Shown here in pieces: positions 25,401 to 36,926 of a stretch of 64,000 nucleotides of DNA. Position numbers and translations under genes: made by a program. Source of the stretch: Calycina herbarum (taxonomy: Eukaryota > Ascomycota > Leotiomycetes > Helotiales > Pezizellaceae); assembly GCA_001414485.1 (NCBI GenBank), contig LLEY01000167.1:62001-126000 (forward strand), written 5' to 3'. The notes beneath the pieces are model-generated. The model ran no database searches and was not told the DNA's origin. It saw nothing but the letters and a program-made list of their open reading frames with translations. The stretch's first letter is position 1, and every line of letters begins with the position of its first letter.

Positions 25401-25591
25401 TTACTCACTAGTTACTCATGGCTTACTTATGAGTTACTCATAGCTTACTTGTCAGTTACCCATAGATTACATGTCAGTTACTCGTGTCTTACTCATAACT
25501 TACTCGTAGCTTACTACTGGTGAATTACTCGGAGCTTGTTCGTGAAATACTCATGAATTACTCGTGAGTTACTTATGGCTTACCGTTACTT
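25401..25591. repeat. Degenerate minisatellite with TTACTC core
   Basis: About 15 imperfect units of 10-12 bases, such as GTTACTCATA and GCTTACTTGTCA, follow one another. The same core reappears at about 43145-43206. It is non-coding in all frames of interest. Confidence 0.7.
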
Positions 25592-26328
25592 GCAACTTCG
25601 GCCAAAACTAAGTAATATCGTCGTGATAAAGTTATTTCACCATATAATTTCATTGATGACTTCTGGCTTACTCGCTAGTTGTACATTATGCACAAGCCAA
25701 AATGCCCGCTTTCTTTTCACCAGCTTACTCGCCAAGCAGAGATCCACTCTCTTCACTCAACAAAGATTTTTGAAAAAACGATATCAATATGTAATATTCA
25801 ATCTAGATATAGCCTAGATTGTTCTGACGAACTTCAGATTTCTAGAGAAGGAAAGAATTATCATTTGAACTGATGAACCGTACAGAAGGATCACCGAAAA
25901 AGTGTCTAATTGGAATTGATATGAGAGTCGTCAAATGTCGCATCATATCTCATCTGTAGTAAGGAAAACGAAAAACCAGCTCAAGAAATCGAACAAGTAA
26001 ATAAGACTCTGTTCTGTGGCCCTCCCGAGTGCAGAGCATACGGTTTAAAAGACTAGGCTCAATGCCCTATAATAATGCCCTGAAGCTGCAACCTGGCGGG
26101 AGCGCCGTATTTCAATCGACCTCTCTAAAATCCAGGGTCAGCGATGCTTTTGTACCAGTATAGGCTCGCTTACTCCTGTGGCTTCAGGGTCTCGACGCCT
26201 TTTAGGGAATGTCTCAAAGATCGTCGAAGTAAAAAACAAAGGTAACCTCTCTGTACTTCTAGACACTATAATACACCACCGGCTTCTAGGTAGTCAACAA
26301 GCTATATACCGCACCACAGCCCACGCTC

Positions 26329-26877
26329 ATGTCTTCTGAACTCCCACCCCAAACACTTTCCTTCACAAAACACAGCGCGGATATGTTCACCGCCCCAGAC
26401 CACACAGTCCTCATCCACGCCTGCAACACACAAGGCATCTGGGGCGCAGGAATCGCTCTCCCATTCAAAATTACCTACCCCAATGCTTTCAATACCTACC
26501 AGACACACTGTCTCTCCAATGCCCAACCTGTTCAAACAGGCACATGTCTCCTTATCGAACCTCAAGAGGTGGGAACAGCCCCGAAACATTGGATCGCGTG
26601 TTTGTTTACGAGCGCGGGGTATGGGAGTGAGAGAGATGGGCGGGATGAGATACTCAAGAATACCGGGGTCGCGGTGAGAGATTTGCTAGAGAAGATAAAG
26701 GAGGTCGAGGAGAAGGGGGAAATGGTGGGGAGTTTGCGGATGTGTAAGATTAATTCGGGGAAGTTTGGAGTAGAATGGGAGAGGACTGAAATGGTTTTGA
26801 GGGAGGTGAAGGTGGAAGAGGGTCAGAGAAATGATATTGAGATTTGGGATCGCGAAGCAGACTTCCTGGGAAAATAG
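26329..26877 (+). CDS. poa1: Macro-domain ADP-ribose-1''-phosphate phosphatase (POA1-like)
   Basis: This is a single-exon gene of 182 residues, the size of yeast Poa1. It shows the macro-domain pattern: VLIHACNTQGIWGAGIA at about 27-43 forms the ADP-ribose pocket, CLFTSAGYG follows at about 90-98, and INSGKFGVEW is near 142-151. Poa1 enzymes remove the 1''-phosphate from ADP-ribose-1''-phosphate, a by-product of tRNA splicing, and may act on other ADP-ribose derivatives. No signal peptide is seen, so a cytosolic or nuclear place is expected. The ATG at 26329 precedes the conserved part by 25 residues and lies after an upstream stop. It converges on RNR1. Its codon use is richer in GC at wobble sites early than late, with no clear meaning. 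Confidence 0.88.
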   Translation: MSSELPPQTLSFTKHSADMFTAPDHTVLIHACNTQGIWGAGIALPFKITYPNAFNTYQTHCLSNAQPVQTGTCLLIEPQEVGTAPKHWIACLFTSAGYGSERDGRDEILKNTGVAVRDLLEKIKEVEEKGEMVGSLRMCKINSGKFGVEWERTEMVLREVKVEEGQRNDIEIWDREADFLGK

Positions 26878-27587
26878 CTTGTCTAGCATGTCTCTATGTA
26901 TCACTACACCCCCAAGCTATTTTTCGGGCGATCGCCATTGCCTGGTGGTTGGATCCTATCCAATTGCTTGCAAACCCCAGCTTTCGCTTGTAGTGCAACA
27001 AGGCGGAGTGCCCGACGAGCTAGCACCCAACAAGAGACCGTGGATATATATTCCCTATCTCATTCTATGAATTGAACAGATACTTGGAGGAAACCCCCAG
27101 CCTGAGATACAATTTCTCAAAATAAATCCGAGGTCACTTGTTACTTTTTGTAGATAGACTGGATTTGCTGTAACTTCGAACTTATATGCCATGTCTGCGA
27201 AAGCATACAAGCCCGTGATCATAAAACCAGAAATCGTGTAATACAAATTCTCCATTCATTCATTCGACATAAAAAGAAGTACCTAAACTACCCAGCAAGC
27301 ATACACCACAATTCATCTCCATCAACCCTTCCATCCCAATCCATGCCAAATTTCTCATCAAAAAACCAATATTACCAAATGATCGTGGCGAAAAGATATC
27401 CATAATCTCAACCAATCAATCATCTTTACCACTCAATCCAACGCCCGCCTTGCAATAAAAAAGAACAACATCAATAAAATACAACAAAGCGTGAGCTGAG
27501 CGTGCAACCATGTATCCATCATCAAAAAACCACTCGTTCTCGCAAATTAACTCATTTATAAACACAACCCCAGAAAGTCTAGTAGCT
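26878..27587. other. Convergent spacer between POA1 and RNR1
   Basis: This holds the 3' flanks of two convergent genes. The 27260-27560 part is A/C-rich and is likely the RNR1 3' untranslated region. No further feature is seen. Confidence 0.45.
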
Positions 27588-30454
27588 CTAACCACTGCAC
27601 ATCAAGCACTCCTCTTTGTTATCGATGCTGCCTATGGAATATATCAGTACTAATTCAAATAATGGCAGGAGAAATACTTACACTGTAAAGCAGCCTCGGC
27701 ATAAATATCATGCTCACGGTCAGTGCTATCCTCAGCCTTATCTTCCTCTTGCTTCTTGACCGCAACGGAAGGAGCTGGAAGCTCTTCCTGCTTTGGAGGA
27801 ACAGAAGAAGGTTCAGTAGCGAGAGACTTAGGACTATCGCCTTCAGGAACATCAGCCTTGAAAGCAGGAGTGTTGATGACTGCAGCAGGAGAGAACTTCT
27901 TGTTTTCCGAGACTGGTGGTGGGGTGGCTGAAGGTGTTGGTACACCATTTGTTGTGTTTGTGTTGGTTTTCTGCTTGATGTACATTGGGCGAGGCACCGA
28001 CGACGAGGAGTTGTCGGTGGAAGAAGCTGATCGCTTGCTCTTGACACGATCGCGAGCAACGTTGGTATCAGCGACCAGAAGAGCCTCTTGATCAACCGTG
28101 AATTGAATGGGTGCCGAGGCAGCCATAGTACGGAGATAGTACATTCCAGTCTTGAGACCCAACTTCCAGCCTGCGAAATGCATACTGGTGATCTTACCCA
28201 TGGTTGGGTCCTTCATGTGGATGTTCATTGATTGAGATTGATCAATGAATGCACCACGGTCGGCAGCCATCTGGACGATGGTACGTTGTGAGATCTCCCA
28301 AACGGTCTTGTAAAGAGCCTTGATATCAGCTGGGATGTTTGGAACATTTTGGATTGATCCACCATCAGCAATGATACGGTTCTTCATGTTGTCGGACCAA
28401 AGTCCCATATCGACGAGATCCTTGAGAAGCCATGGGTTGACAACTTGGAATTCTCCAGCAAGGACACGTCGAGAGTAGATGTTGGAGGTATATGGCTCGA
28501 AGCACTCGTTGAATCCAAGAATTTGACTGGTACTGGCTGTTGGCATAGGAGCGACGAGCAAACTGTTACGGATACCGTGTTGAGCGATCTGTTGCTTCAA
28601 GCTAGCCCAATCCCAAAGATCGGTAGGTGTGACACCCCACATGTCATATTGGAGCTCGCCCTTAGAGGCAGGCGAGCCTTGATATGTCTCATATGGACCA
28701 TGAATCTTTGCCAACTCCATGGAAGCAGTCAAAGCAGCGTGGTAAATGGTCTCGAAAATTTGAATGTTAAGGTGCTTGGCCTCTGGAGACTCAAAAGGAA
28801 GACGAAGAGCCAAGAAGGCATCAGCAAGACCTTGAACACCGAGAGCAATAGGTCTGTGACGGAAATTGCTCTTTCTTGCCTCAGGAACTGGGTAGTAGTT
28901 GACATCGATAATCTTGTTCAAGTTCTTGACGACAACTTGGCAGACCTCGTGAAGCTTCTGGAAATCATAAGTGGCAGTCTTCTCGTCGACATATGTTGGG
29001 AGAGCAAGCGACGCCAAATTGCAACAAGCGACCTCATCTGGTGCACAGTACTCGACAATCTCAGTGCACAAGTTGGAGCTTCGGATGGTACCGAGATTCT
29101 TTTGGTTGCTCTTTCGGTTGCAAGCATCCTTGTAAAGCATGAAAGGGTTTCCGGTCTCAGTTTGAGCCTCAAGAATAGAGTACCAAAGCTTTTGGGCTTT
29201 GATGCTCTTGCGACCCTTGCCCTCAGACTCGTATTTCTCATACAACGCTTCGAACTCGTCACCGTAGACATCGGCCAAACCAGGACACTCGTTAGGGCAC
29301 ATCAATGTCCAGTCGAGGTTCTTTTCAACACGCTTCATGAAGAGATCTGGAATCCAGAGAGCGTAAAAGAGATCACGGGCACGAACCTCCTCCTTTCCGT
29401 GGTTCTTTCGGAGGTCGAGGAACTCGAAAACATCGGCGTGCCATGGCTCAAGGTAGATGGCGAAAGCACCAGGACGCTTGTTACCACCTTGATCAACATA
29501 TCTGGCGGTGTTGTTAAAAACTCTGAGCATAGGAACGATTCCGTTGGAGTTTCCGTTGGTACCGGCAATATAAGCACCAGTAGCACGGATTCTGTGAACG
29601 TTGAGACCGATACCACCAGCGTTCTTTGAAATCATAGCACAAATCTTCAATGTGTCGTAAATACCATCAATGCTGTCCTCCTTCATGTCGATCAGGAAGC
29701 AGGATGAAAGTTGTGCCTGTGGTGTACCAGCTGCGAAAAGGGTGGGGGAGGCGTGGGTGAAGTATTTGCTGGACATCAAGTTGTAGGTCTCGATGGCAGC
29801 CTCGATATCCTCACCGTGTATTCCCACCGCAACACGCATAATCATATGTTGTGGACGCTCGCAGATCTTGCCATCGAGACGGAGGAGATATGATCGCTCG
29901 AGGGTCTTGAAACCGAAGTATTGGTAGTTGAAATCACGGTCGTAGACAATGGCAGAGTTGAGCTCGGCCTCGTGCTTCATGACACAGTCGTATGTTTGCT
30001 TGCTGATCATGGGTGACAATTTCTTGTTTCGAGGATTGACATAGTGATATAATTCGGAAATGACGCTCGAGAATTGCTTCTTGGTTTGTTTGTGGAGGTT
30101 CGAAACTGCAATTCTTGCTGCGAGGATGGCATAATCGGGGTGGGTAACGGTCATGTATGCAGCAGTCTCTGCAGCCTTGAACAGTTGTTAGTACAGGAAA
30201 TTTCATGCAGAGGGCTTTGACACATACCAGATTGTCAAGTTCTACCGTGGTGACACCTTGATAGACACCAGAGATGACCTTTTGTGTGATTGCTGCGGCG
30301 TCAACATGATCGGCGTCGAGACCATAACACAGTCTGGATACACGAGCTGTGATCTTGTCAAATTGGACACGCTCCTTGCGTCCATCTAAGTACTGATTAG
30401 ATACATGCTGGGTCTGGTTGTGGCAGAGAACATACCGCGTTTCCACACGAACAT
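27588..30454 (-). CDS. rnr1: Ribonucleoside-diphosphate reductase, large subunit
   Basis: Four exons (30436-30454, 30228-30385, 27682-30175, 27588-27631) give 904 residues. The first coding exon is only 19 bases (MFVWKR) and the last only 44, carrying the stop. Introns are 50, 52 and 50 bp. The protein is class Ia RNR1: an ATP-cone begins at [16 protein letters not shown]. Catalytic residues match the eukaryotic numbering, with SSCFLID giving Cys218, NLCTE giving Asn427, Cys429 and Glu431, and [10 protein letters not shown] giving Cys444. The C-terminal shuttle motif CLMC is at 899-902, before SG. A Ser/Pro-rich stretch of about 130 residues before the C-terminus is the flexible arm, longer than in animals as is usual in fungi. 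It reduces NDPs to dNDPs with the small subunit R2, in the cytosol. ACGCG boxes upstream suggest G1/S control. Confidence 0.97.
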
Positions 30455-30680
30455 GATGGCGATGTGTAGAAGGTATTCTGAGGAGGGGTTGATAGAGAAA
30501 AAGGGGGAACGAGAAGTTTTCAAAGTTTGTTGAGGCCTCAGTAGTAATCGTAAGAGTTGCAAAGTTGCTCCAGACGATTAGATTGTGGTGTGTAAGGAGG
30601 GGTTGAGGAGGTTGGAGATTGTTTGGAGGAGTTGATGTTGAAGAGGGAGGAATGTTTTTCTTATGGAGATTGAACCGAGG

Positions 30681-30730
30681 ACGCGCTCTTTAGCGTGTCT
30701 TCACCCCTGTACGCGACTGAAAAGAACGCG
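30681..30730 (-). promoter_or_regulatory. Cluster of three MCB-like ACGCG boxes upstream of RNR1
   Basis: ACGCG occurs at 30681-30685, 30711-30715 and 30726-30730, about 230-275 bp upstream of the RNR1 start. MBF (Mbp1/Swi6 type) binds ACGCG(T) and drives RNR genes at G1/S and after replication stress in other fungi. Binding here is inferred. Confidence 0.5.
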
Positions 30731-33700
30731 AAACCACTTAAAGCCAAAAACTTGCAAAAATTAAAGCGGCGGTAACAACAAGAATGAATGATATGCTCTC
30801 AACTTCACAAACATTAATAGGATAAGGGTATTTGCTTTGAAAACCGGGCATTTTCTTCAGAAATATGTAGATATTCTTGAAAATCGAAAACCATGCCACG
30901 CCACTTCCTTGGTGGCAAAAGAAAAAGGCCCCAAAATTATTTCGTGCTGCTTTTCGATGGACAAAGAATGGCTGGTTCTGCCTTGACAAATCAAGGCCCA
31001 AAGCCCACAGTTGATCTTTCTACAGACCAGGATTCCAGGTCAATAGAGGGGGAAATGACTCAAGATTAGTCAGTGTGGCATTCTCCTTGTCTCGTAATCT
31101 TATCAGATCAAATTTCAAACTGCTGTTGAATTTGCACCACAGTGTTTACTTCGAGATAGAGCCTCATCAAATTTCTCTCTCGAACCCAGAAGAAATTCTA
31201 GAGCATAAGGAAGAACGACGGCACGGCCATCAATTCATGAAACTGAATCATCTGTTCATTTTGCGCTTTGGGTCCAAGCAAACGAGTTTGTAGGAACGTA
31301 AGCCATAGGTACGGTGGCGTTCGTTCCCGGGTCTCTCAGTCTCATGCTTCTCCTCACTCTCAGTCTTTTTCCAGTCAAGTATTGAAATGATTTATTCCTT
31401 AATTCTTTCTAACGTACTCTAAGGCGCTGAACAGTGTCAAAACAGGTTTATTCTTCTCTACTTTCTTGAATAATATAAATTTTTAAGGTAAATATCTGTT
31501 GTATATTATACTTCTTAAGGTTGTGTACTAGAGCCTCTTTGAATTTACAAGGAGCTATAAAATTATAAGTGGGGTTCAAGGTTCAAGTAAAGTTCTACGT
31601 TCAAAATCATCTTGAATATTCAAGGGAAGCTGTAGTATTGAAAATGAAAATAACAATAAAACTACTGCGTCTGAGAGTATCTTGAATAGTCGAAGTTAAG
31701 AACCACGTTTATGAGAAGCTCTTGCGTTCAAAGAGGAGAAGCAGAGTTCATTACATTCAAAGTAGAATTATTCGTTCAAGGAAACCTCTTCAGGGTTAAG
31801 ACTCGTTTTGAATAAAGAGAGTTCTTCTAAATGTCAATAATCTATAAAACCCGAATTGCATAAAAGGATAAGACTACTACATACTTGAAAGTGTTGAATC
31901 TATCATAGTGGATTATAGTATATCCTAACCGAATTGATCATGGAGTGTCAGGGAGAAGATGTTCTACTAAAGAAGAGACAGAGAGTACGATATGCTGGCC
32001 CAGCATCTCGCAGAACGTCCGTGACTATTGCCCCCAAAATAGACCCCCCCCCCTCAGTGAGTAAAAAGATCCATGCTCTTCTCTTATTTACTCTTCATCA
32101 GTTCATCATCCGATATCCATTTTCATTGTTGCTGTGAATCCGGGTGTATGTGGCAGCAGGCTGCAACCTGTGAAAAGCTCACAAGATCAAAAATGATATC
32201 CCTCACCAAGATCCCCACAACCCTTTCTCTCCTCCACCTCTCACTATCCCATCCTCAACGCAATGACGAATGCCCTCTTCGTCGATGACAACTTCCACAA
32301 AATAATTCCACTTTAACCTCGACCCTACTTCCCACTTCCTTCTTCCTTGTTCTACTTCCTTTGTTACCGAAACGTCAAGTTTCTTTAACACGTTTTTGAC
32401 AACTACATTGGTCTCAACTGGTACTCGTTTCCAGACTGATTCTCTCACTCAAGTAACTGTTACTCCATTACATACAGCGCTTCTACGGGACTTTCAACGT
32501 TTTTATTTCATTTGATCGAAAGCATACCCTGGTTGAGCCCAACCTTGCGCTATTTTGCGTTTCGTGTTCTCATTTTGCTTCATTTCGGGTTACGATCCCG
32601 CTTCGATGAGAAAGTACACGGTTTTTATCTGGAGGATGACGTCTAAGTCGAGTCTCTATGTCGGGGGTCTACTAAGAGAGCTCCCATTATGGGTATGTTC
32701 TCTTCGCAGAAAATGCAACAAGACAGTGATTGGATTCCGCCAGAGCGCGATCTCAACAAGCACACATCCCGAGTCAGGGAGATGTGATGTAAAGTCTCGT
32801 ACTTTAATTTGCAGAGAATTAGAAGAGATACCTAAAGCGCGCTAAAAGGAAGAAGAGACTTTAGGAATTAATAAGAATTCAAGCTCTCCAGTTGGCGACA
32901 AGCTGTCCGGTAGACCCGATATAAGCTATCACTTGCGGAGGAGGCTGCTAATAGAGTAGTAAGCTGCTAATTGTCGAGTATGTGGTCGAGCAGATGCTTG
33001 TGTCATTGCAGCAATCGCAGATTTTGTCTTCAATCTTCCCCTATCAAAGTCGTGGCAAAAAAGTCGGCAATAAGGCACCCTTAGTGTAGAGGGCACGGAA
33101 TTGCCTCAACTTTGAAGTGAATTTTGCTTATTTCCGCGAAAAGGTTAGCGTGGGCGAGCAATTGTTTACTCGGGAAGAGGAAGGGAAGAATCTCGGATAG
33201 AGTTCTAGACTATAAATCTATTCCCAGTCCAGGACTTGAGGATCATCTCAGCGTTCTCGAAACGCAGTTAGTTTCTCTTCCTACAATAATCACGAGTATT
33301 TTCGAGTTACTTAACACGACGCTTGTCCCTCACCGCCAGAATCAGTGGATGGACAGAGATAAACGGTCCAATTTGGGTGGCTCTTTTCATCATGGATGGG
33401 AAGCTTCAGTCAAAATCTTGAATAGTTGACAAATTCGCGACACTATGGACATACCTAGACTATATGAAATTGGTTTGCTGCATGACCTCTTCGTTATGGC
33501 AGCTGTCGAACCTTACTTATGCAAAGATACATACGAATAGGTTCCGAAAATCCTCAAGTACCCCTTCGGCACAGATAAATTGCTGCAAGTATGCAACCAT
33601 TCCATTTGTTGTCTATTTTGGAGTTCGATTATTAGTATTGGGGAGCAAACCCTTGTTAGCTGCTCTCGGCTGTTGAATCAACGGAGAAAGCATATGCTAA

Positions 33701-34262
33701 TTTTTTCCAGTGGGTTCATCTTACGATGAACTCTATCGTACCTTTCGACACCAACTCTCACCGATGCAATCATGTGTACCAGTGCCATCCGTGCGGACTT
33801 TGCCATGTTATTTTCAAACTCGTTGCCAATAGATGATAAGTATACACCTTTAATTCAAAGTCCTGATCTAAGACAGCGTGCCGCGATCCATCCGAAGGAG
33901 CGTGTCCAGTTCCTCGGAAATTGACGAGTCAGGCATTTACATTTTTAAACAGTCGAGAGAAAGGATTTCAGATTAAAACTAACTTTCGGGAACCATATGG
34001 AGTTTGGAGATTAGTAAAAGAGATCTTCTTATCTCTTTTACGTCTAAGATATAAACTAATCTGGGATTAGTATTTACCTTACGCGAGATATAGAAAGGCT
34101 TATACTTAAATTGAGTAGAAGAGACAAGACTAGGTAAGGTAAAAGAGAGAGGTAAGAATAAGAAAGGTTAGCTAGAAGAGAGACGGGTGAAAGGAGACAC
34201 GGAAAGATAAATCTCGCTTAACCTTTTTAATTTTCAAAACTTCTAAAACGGGTCGAGTACTA
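30731..34262. other. Gene-poor spacer
   Basis: No protein gene is supported. 31380-31930 is AT-rich and full of TTCAAG/CTTGAA words. A perfect 11-bp inverted repeat, GTAAAAGAGAT with ATCTCTTTTAC, lies near 34015-34042. Short open frames at 33124-33676 show coding-like words but change frame repeatedly, so a decayed gene is possible. Confidence 0.35.
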
Positions 34263-34792
34263 CAGTGAGTTGCGAGTTAAGCTTGAATTTGCCCACTCTT
34301 TTTATAATCCGAGCTTTTTTTTTATCAAGGCTTTCTCCCTCTTTTCTTTAGAAGACAGAAAATAAAAGTACTCTAAAAGAGACGAGGCCTAGCTAGAAAG
34401 AAGCGCTATATCTAATTATCTCTCTTCTATATTACTTATTAATTCGAAGTAAGTATAATAAAAGTAAACTAAAAGATAAATAATTCTTAAAATAACCCCT
34501 TCTCTTAAAAAGATTTTGAATTTTTTTTTACTACCTCTATAAGGTTAACAGGCTATGCCAAGACCCTATAAAAATCAAGATAGATATAAAATTATCTATT
34601 TTGTCTTATAAAGTTTATAGAGTACAAGGGGAGATATAAGCCTCTTTCCTGTTCTTATAAATAGTATATCATATGTTGTTGTTAATTAATAGGTAAAAGA
34701 GTGCCTAAAAAGGGGGGAAATCAAGGAATTTTCTCAAAAAGCTGGGATTACCAAAAAAGTGGGCAAATTCAAGCTTAACTCGCAACTCACTA
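34263..34792 (+). mobile_element. MITE copy A, 530 bp, TA-flanked
   Basis: The terminal inverted repeats are about 33 bp (AGTGAGTTGCGAGTTAAGCT and onward), with TA on both sides at 34261-34262 and 34793-34794. The interior is AT-rich without a transposase frame. A second copy at 54773-55257 shares the repeat ends and interior words in opposite orientation. TA duplication suggests mobilisation by a Tc1/mariner-type transposase, which is inference. Confidence 0.8.
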
Positions 34793-35092
34793 TACTATTC
34801 TATTGTGGAATAATTTTGTTACGAGCATATCGTTTTTGCGGAGCTTCCGTTGCCAATCATATGCTAGGAACGCGCTTTTGGACGAAACAAGCCGCTAACC
34901 TAGCAATGCCATTGGATCAAACAGTTTCTGAGTGCGTCTTGTTGCCTGGAGTATACACACAGTGGCCGAGCATATGATATACAATCAAACTTCCTCTGCT
35001 GATGAACCACGAAGATCAACATCCACTGCTTTTATCAGCCACAGGGATATCTAGTAAGTTCTATCAAACCCAGATACGTAGAGCCTTTAGAA

Positions 35093-35968
35093 TTGACCAG
35101 CTGCTGGGCCAAATATAGCAAAATATCTACGAACACATTCCTTCTGAGTTGGGACCAGGTCTTCTATACGCCGGGCTTGGAAGATTCAGCCGGACGGAGT
35201 ATGGGCATTTCTACACGGAACGACGGATCCCAAGTCAACGTAGTACTCGAATGGAGAGTATCGGCCTCTGCGGACTTAGGGGTACGTGTTGCTAAGGCAC
35301 TAGAAAATATTCCGACTGATGAGGATGTGAACCGGCCTGAAGAGATTCGCACCTTGAAATTTGAAGGCCTTTTCACCGTTAAAGAACAATCCCTTTCTAC
35401 CCTTGTCTACGAGTGTCCTCAGAAACCTCTGAGCCTTCGGGATGTGCTTCTGACAATCGCGAAGCCTTCTGGGGACGATAGAGGCAAACTTGCTGGCATA
35501 ATTGCGACACAGATCAGATCCCTCAACGTCCATTTCAGACTTCGGCATGCGGGCTTACGAACTGAGAGCTTCATCTTCTTCGGCGATGCCAAAAAGCCAG
35601 ATCTCACCAATCCTTACCTTCTAGATTGGGGACGTCCCTCTTCCCCTAGCATCTACGAACACCCGGAGTATCGGGCAGGCCAATCCCTCTGGTTCCACGA
35701 TGTTTGGTCTCTGATGATAGTATTGTCCGAGATTGCAGAGTGGAAACCCGTTGATGGAACTTTTCAGGACGCACATGAGCTGTCACGAAAGAGGTTGCAG
35801 AGGAAGAAGGAGGTGATGGACGCCAGCTGGAAGGGCGATCGGACTGCGAAGGTTATGCAGTATGGCTTCAAGTTTCTTGAGAAAGATCGCTCCACGCTCG
35901 AGAGCCTCAGCAGGAAGGAGGTCAATCGTTTCTTCGATGGACTCTGCAGTCTTATCGACGGACCTTGA
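35093..35968 (+). CDS. Kinase-like C-terminal region, 5' part unclear
   Basis: An open frame of 291 codons ends at 35968. The first ATG is at 35201 (MGISTRNDGSQ), but coding-like sequence extends upstream to about 35093, so an upstream exon may be missing. It resembles the C-terminal, degenerate protein-kinase-like part found in fungal HeLo/prion-inhibition-type proteins: LSLRDVLLTIAKPSGDDR, HFRLRHAGLRTESFIFFG in the place of a catalytic loop, and PYLLDWGRPSSP, EHPEYR and WFHDVWSLMIVLSEIAEWKP in the place of the activation segment and the helix after it. The HRD and DFG motifs are not intact, so it is probably a pseudokinase. No N-terminal HeLo domain was found upstream within the window. The family link is from memory of the pattern and is uncertain. 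A MITE lies 300 bp upstream. Confidence 0.55.
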   Translation: MTSCWAKYSKISTNTFLLSWDQVFYTPGLEDSAGRSMGISTRNDGSQVNVVLEWRVSASADLGVRVAKALENIPTDEDVNRPEEIRTLKFEGLFTVKEQSLSTLVYECPQKPLSLRDVLLTIAKPSGDDRGKLAGIIATQIRSLNVHFRLRHAGLRTESFIFFGDAKKPDLTNPYLLDWGRPSSPSIYEHPEYRAGQSLWFHDVWSLMIVLSEIAEWKPVDGTFQDAHELSRKRLQRKKEVMDASWKGDRTAKVMQYGFKFLEKDRSTLESLSRKEVNRFFDGLCSLIDGP

Positions 35969-36926
35969 AAAGTGTTATGACGAAGGCATCCATTATAAGC
36001 ACCATGAAAACGTCCACTTCTATGATCAGGTTACTAAGATTACATCGCCCTTCTCGCATCTTCTCTCTTTGCTTAGGTGATATCAGCAACAATGGAGCAT
36101 TCCCTAGCATGTGTATCAATCCATTAGGTCTGAAGACTGGTAAATAGAATCTTCTGCCCACTCCTATACCCCTCGCATATGCCCACACACCATGTCCACA
36201 CTCCCGACTTGAAGCCGCAAATCATATGCTAGGTGCCCGTCACTGGGTGGCGAAGTCCAATCATTGGTGAAGGCATTTTGCAATACCCCGACGCAATAGT
36301 TCGGCCAAATAGTTGCACTATCCTCACGAGGCTGTAGACGGAAAGCGGTGTCAAACAACCATCAAACTTGTATGTACTCAGCCCTCCGATTGGATCTCTT
36401 TGGACGATTCGTCCCCTCGCGCTCAGACTTCGAAATTCCTCAAGGCTTCGCGCCCTTAACAGCAATTGACTTCTTGGACGATGCGCAATAGTTAAAGACT
36501 TTAGTATACTTTAAAAAGAATAAATAAACAAAACATCTAGTAACTTATCTTGAAAAACAATATTATTTATACAAGTACTATAAAACCAAGCTGCTTAAAT
36601 AATTTTCCCTGATCTAAGAGAATGCTTAACAGAATGTGGTGAAAGAAATCCCCCATCCTTCACTCCCAATGTTGTTCCCCCTTCATCAAATTCGCTTAGC
36701 ATGCTGTGCAAAGAAATCCAGACAAAAGTCCGGAATGTTCTTTTCCAACACCACGTCGACTAAGCAACCCAAGATGATGTGAATGGTCGTGTCCCAGATC
36801 ATGTCGACTAAGCAATTGTGTTCACGTGGCCCACAGATCCTGATTTTGAAAATATTTAAAGAGGTGTCGCAACCATCTCTCTCCACTTCCCAACCTACAA
36901 ACCTACAACAACCATCAATCAACAAG
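35969..36926. other. Spacer and promoter of the SKPRT-repeat gene
   Basis: A word ATGTCGACTAAGCAA (with variants) is duplicated at about 36752 and 36799. A TATA-like ATATTTAAA lies at 36852-36860, about 67 bases before the next start. Otherwise no gene is seen. Confidence 0.4.

Larger units (their letters stand above)
18145..26328. other. 8.2-kb region without recognisable protein gene
   Basis: The kinase leader and promoter occupy the left part (G/T-rich, with GGT and GTGAGTG runs at about 18350-18600). Repeats noted separately are GAGCA at 18896-18950, TTC at 21084-21110 and the TTACTC minisatellite at 25401-25591. A snoRNA-like hairpin is at 23392-23498. CT- and AG-rich low-complexity stretches are common. 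The open frames here (for example 18998-19474 and 19008-19421 on opposite strands) overlap on both strands and show no domain signal. A lncRNA or very long leader is possible. Confidence 0.4.

Noticed and set aside
28445..29629. 394-codon open frame on the plus strand
   Set aside because: Lies opposite the RNR1 coding sequence and is an antisense shadow.
33124..33676. Possible decayed gene with words such as HDLFVMAAVEPYL
   Set aside because: Frames change repeatedly without usable splice sites; evidence too weak for a call.
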